Of a stretch of 64,000 nucleotides of DNA, positions 1-11,626 are shown piece by piece. The translations under genes and the position numbers were made by a program. The notes beneath the pieces were generated by a model, which had not been told where the DNA came from, did not search any database, and was given only the letters and a program-made list of their open reading frames with translations. Every line of letters begins with the position of its first letter. Positions within the stretch are counted from its first letter, which is position 1. The stretch spans positions 149,200 through 213,199 of the forward strand of contig VZQC01010553.1 of NCBI GenBank assembly GCA_009823505.1, read 5' to 3'. This DNA comes from Rhizomys pruinosus (lineage: Eukaryota; Chordata; Mammalia; Rodentia; Spalacidae).

Positions 1-366
1 TGGTACCACCAGTTGACATGGCAGTGTGGACAGGGGAAATTTCACAAGACCTCACCTCTAGAGGAAGAGCTATAGCCAGCTAATGGCTGCTGAGAGAGGA
101 AGAGTCCCTGGAGAACACTGATAGGTTATCCAGTTCCAAGTAGTCAGCCCCAACATACCAGCAACCACTACATGCACTCAATAAGCTGCATATATTATTA
201 ATATTATTCTAACATATATTTATATATTATAATAATATATTAAAGAAGAGGTCAGGAAAATGAGGTGTGAAGAGTTGTAGCAGGAATGGGAGGGGTAGAA
301 ATGATGTTAATATAGTATTTATGTATGAAAGTATCAGAAAGAATAAGAAATTAAATAAAAAATAGT
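1..366 (+). mobile_element. L1 (Lx-like) 3' end, cut by window edge
   Basis: The text reads as a rodent L1 3' untranslated end: a block about a nearby ending duplex of GAGAGAGGAAGAGTC and CTGATAGGTTATCCAG motifs, a G/A-rich stretch (GAGGGGTAGAAATGATG), then an A-rich tail at 345-366. No coding part is visible inside the window. The family name is from memory of rodent L1 3' ends, not from a search. Confidence 0.7.
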
Positions 367-655
367 CCACTACCAAAGTCAGTGAATAGTTTACATCTGA
401 ATTATTTGAATTAGGAAAGACTTTTTACAAAATAATGAAAGAGTCTCTCACAGGCAGTTTATGAGGTGGTTTGTGAGGCTTCTGGACCACGGGGGTAGAT
501 GGAATCAATATGAGCGCTATGGGGGTGAATTCTATAACTTCCACTCTTCTGAGACAAAGGTTATAGAAGCTGAGACAATACAAGAAAAACCAGTTCCTGA
601 TGGACTGGCCCATACAAGCCAGTGGGAGCACTTGGTTATTGCTGTCTAAGATCTC
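367..655. other. Unassigned stretch
   Basis: No gene, RNA or clear repeat recognised. The 62-codon plus frame and 93-codon minus frame that overlap here have no splice sites, start context or family resemblance, and I treat them as chance. Confidence 0.5.
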
Positions 656-1275
656 TGTGAATGAGCCAGGGAGATGGCTCCCAGGCCAAAAGCACTGCAC
701 AAACATGAGGACCTCAGTTCAAAGCCCCTGAATCCACATAAAAGCAGAATGCTGTAGTGTCAACACTCCTGTAGGGGATGGGAGAAAGAGACAAGCAACC
801 CCCAGAAGCATAAAGGTCAGCTCACCTAAGGTACAGCAGAAAAACAACCAAGAGACCCTGTCTCAAAAACCAAGTAGACGGCAAGGAATGACACGCAGGC
901 TATCTTATAAATTCCACACTCGGGCTGGAGAGATGGCTCAGCGGTTAAGAGCACTGACTGCTCTTGCAGAGGACCTGGGTTCAATCCCCAGCACCCACAT
1001 GGTGGCTGAGAACCATCTTTAACTTCAGTACCAGGGGAATCCAACACCCTCTTCTGACCTCCATGGCATTGCACAACATGGGTGCCTAACCTACATGAAG
1101 GCAGTACACTCATACACATAATAATAAATAAATTTAAAAAATACACATTAAAAATAAGAAATATAAATAAATATATTTTTAAAAAATTCCACACTCATGC
1201 TGTGGCAAGAACATACTCTTACACACATGAATGCATACACACACCTACACATACACACATGCATGTACGCATGTA
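656..1275 (+). mobile_element. B4-type SINE, split by a B2 insertion
   Basis: A B4-like SINE (ID-like head GGGAGATGGCTCC, then a B1-like part ending GAGACCCTGTCTCAAAAA) runs from 656 and resumes after 1196 with a CA-rich tail (ACACACCTACACATACACAC). It is interrupted by the B2 at 922-1183, so the B4 is the older element. Confidence 0.7.
922..1183 (+). mobile_element. B2-type SINE with target-site duplication
   Basis: tRNA-derived SINE with the Pol III A-box region GGCTCAGCGGTTAAGAGC and B-box region GGTTCAATCCC, a B2 body and an A/T-rich tail with AATAAA motifs. The 13-bp AAATTCCACACTC occurs at 909-921 and again at 1184-1196, a clear target-site duplication. This copy lacks the internal 17-bp duplication found in most other B2 copies here. 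Confidence 0.92.
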
Positions 1276-2685
1276 TACACAGATAAAATTTTTAGAAAAT
1301 GCTCCCCATGAATATCAGGCACTAGAAGAAAAGAGAGGAAGGACAGGCATTACTGAAGAAGATGAGAGGGAGATAGGTGGTGTCTGTTCACCAGGCCTAT
1401 GACTGTGTTCACAGGAGAGTGGAAAAGAAGGTTCATTCAGTAGGGACCTTAGGAGCCTCAAACTGGGATGTGATCTTTATAAGATAGGAGAAGCTGTGAC
1501 AGCCGAATGCCTCTGATCAGCATGTAAATTTGGTTCATAGAGTACAAAATCAATAAAGAAGGGCTGAGAGAAGAATGAAGCAGATAAAAGAGTCTGCCCA
1601 GGCCAATTGAAGGCAAATGTAGCAAGATCCGCATTGAGCTGGTTCCTAGGGAAATAAAATTTAATTGGAAAGCCAAATGCCATGCTAATGATCTTCTGGA
1701 AGGCTTTAGAGCTTGAGCACCAGTTCTCAGAAGATGAACATGATAAAATAGGACAGGTGAAAAAGATTAAGCTTAGCCTATGGGTGGACAACTGCCCCTC
1801 CAGACTATTTTTATACAGTCCTCCCCTGGAAGAATATGTATTGTTGGTAGATACTGTTCACCTAGCCTGGGGCCCACCAGGTATGGCTGATTAAAAAGGT
1901 AAGGGCCACCCATGTTGTACCCAAACCTGTTAGAATCAGAGATCTGGCTCCAAGCACAGCAGGTAAATGGGTAGTTCCGCTTCCTTTTGGACCTGAGTCT
2001 GCCAGAAGAGGTCAAGCTGCCTGCATAAAGCCCATCATAAGTGGGAGGGAGGCACAGTGGCAATATCCCAGGATAAAGAGGCTGGAATGCCTGTGGAAAA
2101 TGACTGTGGATCATGGAAGACTAAATTGGATAATGTCACCTATCGGTGTTACTGGATACAACACTGATACTTTGATTAAAAATTGATTCAAGGGGTATGA
2201 TCATTTTGTGCTGCATAGAATCATGCTAATGTTTTTCTTCCAGTATTCCCTAAGCCATCCAAGAGCAACTGGCACTTACTGGATTAGATAGATGAAGGTG
2301 AGCCCACTCTGAAAAAATGTTTCAGTGTACGATCCTAATTTTTGAGTGTCTTACAGATGTGTAAAAACAATACAGGCAACTCTTAAGGAGTTTAAATGAA
2401 GACACTATGTTTTAGTAGGGGAAAAAAGGCACTATTCAGAATCCATCAGGTTCTTGGGTAACAATCCCAGTGCCAGGATGAGCTACCTCCCTATGAATAG
2501 CTGGGAAGAGAGACGCCCCCCCCCCCCAGGCCTCATAAAGGCTATTACTATTGGTTGCATACCACAACTAGATGTTAAGTCCCAGTTTCTGAAGATACCA
2601 TATCCTTTGGCTGCAGAAGACAGAGAAACCAGATTTGGACTGATTGACCTGAAATCTCCCTTCCTGCTGAATGTCTCTCATGGTC
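1276..2685. other. Unassigned, possibly old repeat DNA
   Basis: No gene recognised. A run of 10 or more C lies near 2517-2528. Open frames of 70 to 113 codons occur on both strands around 1470-2110 and 2454-2708, without splice context or family match. The style resembles eroded L1 3' sequence but I cannot place it firmly. Confidence 0.4.
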
Positions 2686-2689
2686 TCAG

Positions 2690-3255
2690 AAGGCACCATG
2701 CAAGATAATGGGGGGAAATTGTCACCGACAGTCCTTTTCAGCTATGGACTCCTTATGCTACAGTATCAGCATACCAGGCAAGTTAAGCCCAATGGTGCAA
2801 TAGAGGCATGATAGCTATGGACATAAACAACTGCTTTTTATTGAATTTAAGGGCTACTATACAAGAGGAAGCTCACATCTAGTCAAGGCAATTGCTTGTG
2901 GCTGGGAAGGTCATAGATTCCTGTATGGCAGCCACTGCTATTGTTTGTTAAACAGGTATGGCATGTCTGTCAGTGCCTTCTGAACATCTGTGTTTTGCCC
3001 ATAGAGTCTTGTTCTTAATTGCAGCCACTCATGGAGCAATGGGATGTGTACTGTAGACATTCATAACTAGGTAAGTTTCTGAGACTAAGTGACTGTTGCT
3101 GCGGCAAATACTCAACCACAAAGATAGAGAATAAAATATCTGTAATCATTCTCTCCAAGGCTTAGAATGTAGAGCAGGAAGAAGACATAAAATGTTTTGT
3201 AGGTATTTCCTTTGAGTGAAACATTCCCTTCTGGAAGGAGGCTCATTAAGACACT
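2690..3255 (+). mobile_element. Lx-like L1 3' untranslated fragment
   Basis: Matches by memory the internal 3' untranslated text of rodent Lx-type L1, with motifs such as CAGCATACCAGGCAAGTTAA, AACAACTGCTTTTTATTGAA and GTGCCTTCTGAACATCTG. No poly-A end is seen, so it is a fragment. Confidence 0.6.
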
Positions 3256-3670
3256 CAAGTAAAAGAAACTTACAAGGTCCAGGAAGTAAACAAATTCACG
3301 TGTTAAGAAGCTGCTGAAATCACAAGATCTCTCCCCAGTGTAACGATTGCTCAGGAGTGGAGACTCTCTGACCCACAAAGCTTCCAGCAAGCCATACAGG
3401 GAGCAGCACAGATGCAGCTTTCATGAGTCATCACCCATGCTGGAGTGGGCTCTGCCTTTGGATCACCTCCTTACCCACAGTTCTCTAAGGAACCCCAATA
3501 CACTCACTGGTTTCCTGAGTTATACTTAGGTGGACTCATTTCTTTGTTCTTTCATTTGAAGTCCTATCTGGAGTGTTTGTTCACATCTCCCCAGAAAATG
3601 TCACACAGCATGGATCAGTGAATACATAGGAAATGAAAACACATTCCCATTATGTCATGTCCATCAGTAT
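3256..3670. other. Unassigned stretch beside L1 3' end
   Basis: No gene recognised. It may hold further worn repeat text upstream of the minus-strand L1 that ends near 3675. Confidence 0.4.
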
Positions 3671-3989
3671 ATATATCAAATCTAAGCCGTGTCCCCCCAT
3701 CCCCCACCCACCACCAGAGGCTCACGCATTCGGCCAAACATGATTTTTCATCTCTTTGCTGTCTTTCCAATATTCTCCATGTGGAAGTTGACTGTTTTGA
3801 GTTCACTGTTTCAGTCAGTTCTTTGATGTAATCCTTTCTGTTTTGTTGTTGTTCCAATATGAAACACTCCCAACTGCTTTGGACAAAAGCTAAGGGGCCA
3901 TGCACAAAGAAATACTTACAACTAAGTAATGGCACTAGCATCCACAGATGAGGGATACCATTCGTTGTGTTTTTTCCTGGGACTGTGTT

Positions 3990-6900
3990 ACTTCACTCAG
4001 CATGATGTCCTCTAGCTCCAGCCATTTTCCTGCAAAGCTCAATGTAAGTCTTTCTTTACTGCTGCATAGAAACTCCATTGTGTAGATGTACCACATTTTC
4101 TATCCACTCATCAGTTGAGGGGCATTTGGGGTTTGGTTCCAAAGCTCCTTGCTATTGTGAAGAGTGCTGAAATAAACATGGCTGTGCATGTACTCTCTGC
4201 AGTGGGGTGAGTCTTGAGGGTACATGCCTAGGAGTGGTATGGCTGGGTCAAGGGCAAGTTCATTCCAAGTCTTACAAGGCTTTCTCCACACTGCTTTCCA
4301 TAGTGGCTGCATGAAGTTTACATTCTCACCAGCAGTGGATGAATGTTCCCCTTTTCCCCACACCTCTCCAGAATTGGGTATCTTTGTTTTCCTGATCCTA
4401 GCCAGTCTTATTGGAGTAAGATGATATATTAAAGTGGTTTTGAGTTGCATTTCCTCCTAAATGATTAGTGATTTGAACACTTCTTAAGGTGTTTTCTCAG
4501 CCATCTCTAATTCCTGCACTTGTGAAGTCTCTGTTCAGCTCTTTGCTCCATCTATTGAGTGGGTCATTTGTCCTTTCTTCTTTGTTTTTTGAGTAGTTTT
4601 ATATATTCGGGGAAATCATGCTTTGTCAGATGTTTTTTGCAGTGAAGGGTTTCCTCCCACCCTGTGGTTTTCGATTCACTTCCTAGATTATTTTTTTGAT
4701 TGTACAGAAGCTTTTGATTTTATTGAGGTCCCATTTGTCAATTGTGGACCCTAATTCTTGCACAGCTGCTGTCTGATGTAAGGAAGTCTTTTCCTATGCC
4801 TATGTCTTTATAGTCCTGCGGTGCCAACTTTTTTTCTTCTAAACCGACAGAGTGTTGGGGTTTCACGTTGAGGTCATTTGATCCATCTGGAGTGAATTTT
4901 GTACAGGGGAGAGGTAGGGGTTTAATTTCATTCTTCTACAAGTGGTGATCCAGTTTGGCCAACACCACTTGCTGAATTGCTGGTCTTTTTCTCCATTGTG
5001 TCGTGCTGGGTCCCCTTGTCAAATGCAGATGGCTTTGAAATTGTATGTGCCCAGGTTGGATCTTTGGGTTTTTGTTCCATGGGGTCAACAGTGTGTTTTT
5101 TGTGCCAGTACCAGGCTGTTTTTATGACTATAGAGCCCTATAGTTTTTAGTTTGAAGTCTGGGTATAGAGATCCCATCCTGGTAGCTCTTTCCACTCAGG
5201 GTTGTTTTTGGCATTTGGGGTCTTTTGTTTTTTCCAAATGAATTAAGGACTTTTTTTCCAATCTGTGAGGAAACTCTTGGGGATTTTATGGGGAATTGCG
5301 TTAAATTATACAGAGTTTTGGTAGAATGGACATTTTTACAATGTTAATTTTCCCAATCCATGAGCATAGGAGGTTTTTCTATCTTCTGATGGTCTCTTCT
5401 TCATTTCTTTTGTTAAAGGTTTAAAATTTTTGTTGTAGAGATCTTTGTGTCTTGGTTAGGTTTGTTCCTAGGTATTTTATTGTTTTTGAGGCATTGTGAG
5501 TGGGAAGGTCGCTGTTGAACTCTTTCTCCAGTGTAAAGAAAGGCCATTGAGTTTTTAGGTTAATTTTGTATCCTGACACTTTACTGAAGTTGTTAATAGT
5601 TCTAGGAGTTTTCTGGTGGAGTTTTTAGCATCCTCTTAAGTAAAACAATTATAATCCTCAGCAATAGGGATAGCTTGACTTCTCTTTTTTCCAATTAGTA
5701 CTCCGTTAATTTCCTTTTCCTGCCTTATTGCTCTAGCAGTGTTTCAAGCACTATATGGAAGAGGAGTGGTGAACAGAGGGCAGCCTTGCCGAGTTCCTAC
5801 CTTAAAGGGAATCTGTCTGTTGTTTTTCCCCATTTAGGATGATATTGGGTGTAAGTTTCCTGTATAGGGCCTGCAATTACATTGAGGAATGATCCCTCCA
5901 ATCCAATTCCTTCCAGGACTTTAAACATGAAGGGATGCTGGATTTTGTCAAAGGCTTTTTCAGCATCAATGGCAATGATGGGGTGGTTTTTGTCTTTTCA
6001 GTCATTTATGTGTTTGATGATGGTTATTGATTTTCATATGCGGAACCATCCCTGCATCTCTGGTATGAATCCAACCTTGGTCATGATGGATGATCTTCTT
6101 TGATGTGGGTCTATATGTGATTTGCCAGTATCCTTTTAGAATTTTGGCATCTGTGTTCATTAGGGAGATGGGTCTATAGTTCTCCTTTTTGTTGGTAGTC
6201 TTTGCCTGGTAATAGATGTTCTGGCTTCATAGAAGGAATTTCGAGAATTCCCTCTGTTTTGTATACTTCTAACAGTTTTCAGTAATAATGGTTGTAGGTC
6301 TTTTTGAAATGTTTTATAGAATTCTGCCGTGAAACCACTGGGCCTGGGCTTTTTTAGTTGGGAGGGTTTCTTATTACATCTTCAATTTCTTCATATATTA
6401 TGGGTCTGTTTTAAGCTGTCAGATCTCTCTTGGTTTTAGCTTTGGTGAGTCCTAGGATTCAGATATTCAGCCATTTCTCTAGGTTTTCAATCCTTGGTAG
6501 AGTATAGGTTTTTGAAGTATTCCCGTATGATTTTTTTGGATCTTTTACTTTGTCTGTTATGATATTTCCCTTTTCATCACGGATTGTTATTGATTTGGAG
6601 AGTTGTTCCCTTCTTTTCTTTTGGTTAACTGGGCTAGAGGTCTGTCATCTCGTTTATTCTTTCAAAAAACCAACTTTTGGAGATTCTTTGATTTTTGTAT
6701 TGTTTTTTCTTTGTTTCTATTTCAAGTTGATTTCTGCTCTGATTTTTGTTATTTCTTCCTGTCTGTTGCAATTTAGGGTACATCTGTGTTGTTGCCACTC
6801 TCAAGTGCTTTATAGCTGTAGTGTTAGATCAGTTCACTTGTGCTCTTTCGTGTTTTCTAATGTAGGCACCCGGGGCATAAACTTTCCCGCTCCTAGGATT

Positions 6901-7880
6901 GCTTTTAAGGTACCCATAGGTTTTTTTAATATTGGTTTTTTATAGCAGTTCCAGTGGATGTTTCATTTTTGTGGTGATCTTTCTATGTCTTTCTCTTATA
7001 GACTCTTCCTTGACCCATTCATTGTTCAAGAGTGTGTATTTAGTCTTCCAATGTGTTTCTTGTAGGAGTAGGGCTTCCTCTGGTGTGAATGTTGAGCTTT
7101 ATTTTGCACTGTGGTCGGATCAATGCATGAAATTAATGTTCAATCTTTTTGTATCTGTGGAGAGTTTCTTCTGTGTCCCGTAGTGTGGTCGATTGTTGGA
7201 GAATGTTTCCAATGGGGTGCTAGTAGCTACAAGTGTATGTCCTGATATCTACGTCGGTGGATATTCAGTAGAGGTGTATGAGGTTCCATTTTGTGTATCA
7301 TATCGTTCAGTTCAGATGTTCTCTATTTTGTTTAATTATTTGTCCTGTTGATCTATCTGAAGGACTTAGTGGGGTAATGAAATCCCCTACTAATGAATGT
7401 AATGGGGGAGTGCGTGTATATATATATATATTATATATATATATATATAGTATGTGACTTGTGGTCCTGGAGAATTGTCTTTATAAAGTTTGGTGCACCA
7501 GAATTTGGGGCATATATATTCATAATTGTGAAATCTTCTTGGTGAATTGTTCCTTTGATGAAAATGTAATGGCCTTCTTTGTCTCTTCTGATTTCTTTTA
7601 CTTTGAAGTCTATTTTGTCCGATATTAAAATAGCAACCCCTGCTTTCTTTTTGGTACCACTTGCTTGGAATATTTTTTTCTATCCTTTCACTTCAAGGTG
7701 GTGCCTGTCCTTGAAGGTAAGATGTGTTTCTTGTAGACAGAATATGGATGGATTCTGTTTCTTAATCCAATCTCCCAGGCTATGTCTTTTGATTGGGGAA
7801 TTTTGTCCATTAATATTTAAGGTTATACTGATCGGTTTGTGTTGCTTCCTTTTGCCTTATTATCCATTTGCGGTTTGGGT
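3990..7880 (-). pseudogene. L1 ORF2 remnant (endonuclease-reverse transcriptase)
   Basis: In L1, ORF2 encodes an endonuclease and reverse transcriptase that copies L1 RNA at nicked chromosomal DNA. Conceptual minus-strand translation gives recognisable ORF2 pieces. One is the C-terminal part at 4100-4450, with LALDPAIPLLGMYPQD, which corresponds to the conserved stretch near the ORF2 C terminus. Frameshifts and stops occur throughout, so no full domain is open. The (TA)n microsatellite at 7416-7449 has also expanded inside the frame. It is a dead copy with approximate limits. Confidence 0.85.
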
Positions 7881-7908
7881 TTAGGTTTCTACTTCTGCAG
7901 TTATGCTT

Positions 7909-9117
7909 TTATTGATTTCTCTTTCTAGGTGCTTGGGGATAGTTGCTCCTTTCTTCTGCCCTTTGAATTGTTTCAAGTATTCTCTGAAGGGTTGGTTTTC
8001 CGGACATGTATTCTTTCAAGTTGTTTATGTCATGGAAGGTTTTTCTCTCTCCTTCAACTATAATTGACATTTTGCTGGGTATAGTAACCTGGGTTGGCAT
8101 CTATTGTCCTCTAACACTGGGAATGCTTTGCTCCACGTTCTTCTTGCTTTCATCATTTGCACTGAGAAGTCAGTTGTAATTCTGATAGGTTTCCCCTTAT
8201 AGGTCACTTGTTGTTTTTCTCTTGTGGCTTTAAGGATTTTGTTTTGGGTGTCTAGCATTTTAACTATGATGTGGCGTGGAGAATTTCTTTTCTGATCTTG
8301 TCTGTTTGGAGTTCTATGTACTTCTTGTATTTGTATTTGTTTGTCTTTTTTTAGTTTGGGCACGTTTTCATCCATTATTCTGTTGAAGATCTGATCAATA
8401 CTATTCTCTTGGGATTCTTCTCCTTCCTCTATTCCTATGATGGGGAGGTTTGATCTTTTCATAGTGTCCCACAGCTCCTTGTTGTTCCACTTTTGTGTAT
8501 TTTTTAATTTTTCATAATCTTTTTAAAATTTTATTTATTTCTGTATGTGTATGAATGTACTGTCTGCATGCAAGTTTGTGCACCCATGTCGTGAAATGCC
8601 GTGGAGGTCAGAAGACAGTGTCAGATTCCCCTGGACCTGGAGGTTTTTAGTTGTTCTGTGTTATCTTCCAGGTCTGATATTCTTTGTTCTGCTTCCTCCA
8701 TTCTGCTTCTGAGGTTTTTTCCTTTCCTTTCCTCTTGATTGGTTGAGTGTTTGATTTCCTTTTTCATTTCCTCTTCTGATTTCTTCAGTATTTCTACTTT
8801 TTGGAGCTTCTCAATCTCTTCCTGTAGCTCTTTGCTTCACTGGTTGGTTTCCTTATCTTTTTCAGCATGGGATCTTTTCAGTGTTTCTACTTCCTTCCCG
8901 AGTTTGTCATTCTCTCTCTCTCTAGGTCCTTCTTGAGTTTTTCATTCTCTTTTCTTAGTTCTTTGATTTGCTCTTTATAATCTTGTAGTTCTTTAAATAT
9001 GTTCCCAATTGTGTTTCTGATATCTGTGTCCTGGGGCATCCCCAGAGGGATCCCACTGTAGGAATCTTCCATAGGGTTGGTAGAGCTTGGTGTGGGATTA
9101 TCCTGCCCCTTTCCCAT
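7909..9117 (-). pseudogene. L1 ORF1 remnant (RNA-binding protein), B2-interrupted
   Basis: ORF1 encodes the L1 RNA-binding chaperone that forms particles with L1 RNA. The N-terminal piece (9117-8887, 76 codons) starts at an ATG and ends in a charged coiled-coil stretch (KEQIKELRKENEKLKKDLER). The C-terminal piece (8462-8058, 134 codons) carries the typical RTPNRQDQKRNSPRHIIVK and YKGKPIRITTDF motifs of the RRM/C-terminal region, followed by a third piece in another frame to 7909. The frame is broken by a B2 fragment at 8521-8645 and by small indels. Confidence 0.88.
8521..8645 (-). mobile_element. B2-type SINE fragment inside L1 ORF1
   Basis: On the minus strand this reads as the 3' half of a B2 (complement of GTATGTGTATGAATGTACTG and of the TGACCTCC region), 5' truncated. 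It interrupts the L1 ORF1 frame, so it is younger than that L1. Confidence 0.75.
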
Positions 9118-9510
9118 GTTGTCTCCGTGTTCCTGGCATATGGGCTTCTCCTTGCCTGTATTCCAATGTGAGTTCTAAACGCCTCTTCACTGTGTTGAAG
9201 GCTTGCTTTGCTTGCCTCCTTCAGATGCCTTCGTAACCCCGGGGGCGGGGGTGGGCGCTCTTTAGCGTGCACCCTGGTACCTGTGCTTCAGCTGGTCTCA
9301 GGAGATCTCAGATCTCAAGACTCACACAACCCTACCTTTTATACCAGGTGGGAGGATAACTCCACCCCCACAGCCACAAAAGCCAATTAAGCCAAAGACA
9401 ACTGGATTAATGGATTAACTAGGTTAAGTCAATCAACAATCAGCCTTGCTGAAGCACCCAGTTCCTACCTACCTTCCTGAGCTTCAGCTGGTCTCAAGAG
9501 ATCTCAGATA
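9118..9510 (-). promoter_or_regulatory. L1 5' untranslated/promoter region with 196-bp repeat
   Basis: This GC-richer stretch lies upstream of the ORF1 start of the minus-strand L1, where the internal Pol II promoter of L1 is expected. The motif GCTTCAGCTGGTCTCA plus RGAGATCTCAGAT occurs at 9285 and at 9481, 196 bases apart, as in a monomer-type L1 promoter. That it is a promoter is inferred from position only. Confidence 0.55.
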
Positions 9511-9542
9511 GTGTTTTTATTTTTAATAAACAAAACGGAAAA

Positions 9543-10020
9543 TCAATGCGAGTATACTTCAGCTGATGAATGGAAAAACACACATCATGAGCTTTGCAGG
9601 AAAATGGCTGGAGCTAGAGGACATCATGCTGAGCGAAGTAACACAGTCCCAGAAAAAGAAACGACAAATGGTATCCCTCATCTGTGGATGCTAGTGCCAG
9701 TTACCTAGTTGTAAGTATTTCTTGTGTACGGCCCCTTGAGCTTTTGTCCAAAGCAGGTGGGAGTGATGCATATTGGAAACAACAACAACAACAACAACAG
9801 AAAGGACTGCATCCAAGAACTGACTTAAACAGTGAACTTCTGCTCAAAACAGTCAACTTCCTCATGGAAAATATTGAGAAAGACTGAGAAAGAGATGAAA
9901 AGCATGTTTGGCAGAATGCATGAGCTCTGGCGGGGTGGGGGAATGGGTGGGAACACGGGTCTAGATTTGTTAAAAAAATAATAAATTTATGTGAAAAAAA
10001 ATAAAATTAAATTAAATTTA
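9543..10020 (+). mobile_element. 5'-truncated L1 3' end, plus strand
   Basis: Last part of ORF2 plus the 3' untranslated region of an L1. The text (GAGCTTTGCAGGAAAATGG, then the GGGGTGGGGG tract and an A/T-rich tail at 9972-10020) is the inverse counterpart of 3672-4090. It has a (CAA)n tract at 9779-9799. It abuts the 5' end of the minus-strand L1. Confidence 0.85.
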
Positions 10021-10061
10021 AAAAGAACATTCTGTTTTCAAGAGCTTCCCTCCAAGATGGG

Positions 10062-10165
10062 AGTTTTTCAAAACTGTATTTATTGTTTTTATTTTTATGT
10101 GTATGAGTGTATTGCTTGCATGTAGGAAGTGCCCCATAGGGGGCATACGCAGAAGGCCAGAGAGG
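10062..10165 (-). mobile_element. B2-type SINE fragment
   Basis: The minus strand reads as B2 3' body (complement of ATGTGTATGAGTGTATTGCTTG). It is short and diverged, with no clear flanking duplication. Confidence 0.6.
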
Positions 10166-10249
10166 GGCTTGCATTACAAAACAACAAAAAAAAAAAAAAA
10201 ACACCTATCCACTGAGATACCTATCAGCTATAGAAAGGAGTAACATACC

Positions 10250-10595
10250 CATGTATGCTGCAAGACTGATAAACTCAAAATATTAAAGCCAAATACAAAA
10301 GGCCATATATTACACAATTGATTTCACTTTATGAAATGTTCAGAAGGGGCAAATCCAAAGAGCAGAAAATACCTGAGAATTTTCTCAGGAATAGAGTCTG
10401 GGAAATGAAGAGACCCTCCAACAGGCACAGATTTATTTTCTTTTGGGTATGATGGAAATATTCTAAAATTAACTGTAATGGCTTCAAAGTTCTGTGAATA
10501 TACTAAAAGTCATTGATTTTCCTTTAAATGTAATTGATATAGAGTATGTGAATTGCATCACAATAAAGCTGCTGATATATTACCTCCAAAGTCTA
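10250..10595 (+). mobile_element. Ancient L1 (L1M-type) 3' end
   Basis: Strongly worn 3' end of an old mammalian L1, recognised by TGATGGAAATATTCTAAAAT, CTGTGAATATACTAAAAGTC and the terminal TGTGAATTGCATCACAATAA. It predates the rodent-specific repeats. Confidence 0.75.
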
Positions 10596-10657
10596 AGAAT
10601 ATATGGGGGAAAGCATGATCAATATATGAGGGGAATCATTATCAAAAGATAATGCAT

Positions 10658-10909
10658 GGGGCTGGAGAGATGGCCTAGTGGTTAAGAGCACCGACCGCTC
10701 TTGCAGAGGACCCAGGTTTGATCCCCAGCACCCACATGGCGGCAGAGAACTGTCTGAAACTCCAATTCCGGGAGAACTCCAGTTCAAGGGGAATCTGACA
10801 CCCTCTTCTGACCTCCGCGGCATTGCACGACATGGGTGCACAGACTTGCATGCAGACAGTACATTCATACACATACAGAAATAAATAAAATTAATTAAAA
10901 AATTATAAA
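10658..10909 (+). mobile_element. B2-type SINE, full length, with TSD
   Basis: Full B2 with A-box (GGCCTAGTGGTTAAGAGC) and B-box (GGTTTGATCCC) regions and an A/T tail. The 14-bp AAAAGATAATGCAT flanks it at 10644-10657 and 10910-10923. It carries the internal 17-bp duplication (AACTCCAATTCCGGGAG then AACTCCAGTTCAAGGGG). Confidence 0.95.
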
Positions 10910-10923
10910 AAAAGATAATGCAT

Positions 10924-11575
10924 TACAACATGTCATAATAAACCCATTATTTCATACAATAAATGCATAAGAATAAGATATTTAAAAATATATAATACAT
11001 ATATTATATATGTTAAAAATAAAAATGTAACAAGCAGAATCAAAAATTTTATTTCTAGTTAAGCAACAAATGTAAGATAAAACTATGACTAGTTCCCCAA
11101 TATGTATCAATATCCTTACTATAAAAGAGTCTATGCCAGGTAGAAAATTTTATCTGTCATTGCGTGTCCTCTATAAGAACACTTCTATCAAAGAGGTGAA
11201 ATGTTTTGCAAAACACATGAAAGTCCCTTTCAAATGAATATGACCATAATGGGGAAAACAAATTAAAATAAATTCAAAGTTAATAAACATTTTTTAAAGC
11301 CTGGGATCAAATGCTCAAGACTCAGGCAAGGAAGCTGAACTGAACTAATTTATTTTATCAAAGCTTTATTTTCTGAAAAGTTTTTGCCAGAAAGAAAAAA
11401 ACAAAAATACCTACTTGAACAACAAAAGAGATTCTTCTGCCTACTGAAAGTTTAAAAGACATGTTGCTATTCAAAGTAATATTATTTTTCCTTTGAAAGA
11501 CAAATACTTTGAAAAAAGCAAATCTTCCTACTTTGATGAAACTTGATTTCTATTTGCTTTGGCTTTTTCTTTTTT
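10924..11575. other. AT-rich unassigned stretch
   Basis: Nothing recognised. A/T-rich DNA with a short (TA)-rich part near 10990-11010, no open frame of note. Confidence 0.5.
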
Positions 11576-11581
11576 GTACTA

Positions 11582-11620
11582 CAATGCTCTCTCTCTCTCT
11601 TCTCCCCTCCCCTCTCTCTC
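11582..11620. repeat. CT-rich simple repeat
   Basis: Pyrimidine-only tract (TCTCTCTCTC, then CCCCTCCCCTCTCTCTC) directly before a minus-strand B1. Confidence 0.8.
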
Positions 11621-11626
11621 ATTCAT

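Larger units (their letters stand above)
3672..9510 (-). mobile_element. Near full-length L1, decayed, minus strand
   Basis: Read on the minus strand this is an L1 with, in order, a GC-richer 5' untranslated region (about 9510-9118), ORF1 (about 9117-7909), ORF2 (about 7880-4000) and a 3' untranslated region ending near 3672 in a G-rich stretch (complement of CCCCCCATCCCCCACCCACC). Both ORFs are broken into pieces of at most 134 codons. A (TA)n tract at 7416-7449 and a B2 fragment at 8521-8645 lie inside. No long poly-A tail or target-site duplication is clear. Confidence 0.9.

Noticed and set aside
3672..10020. Twin-priming (5' inversion) of a single L1
   Set aside because: Both arms contain the L1 3' end, which a single twin-priming event cannot give.
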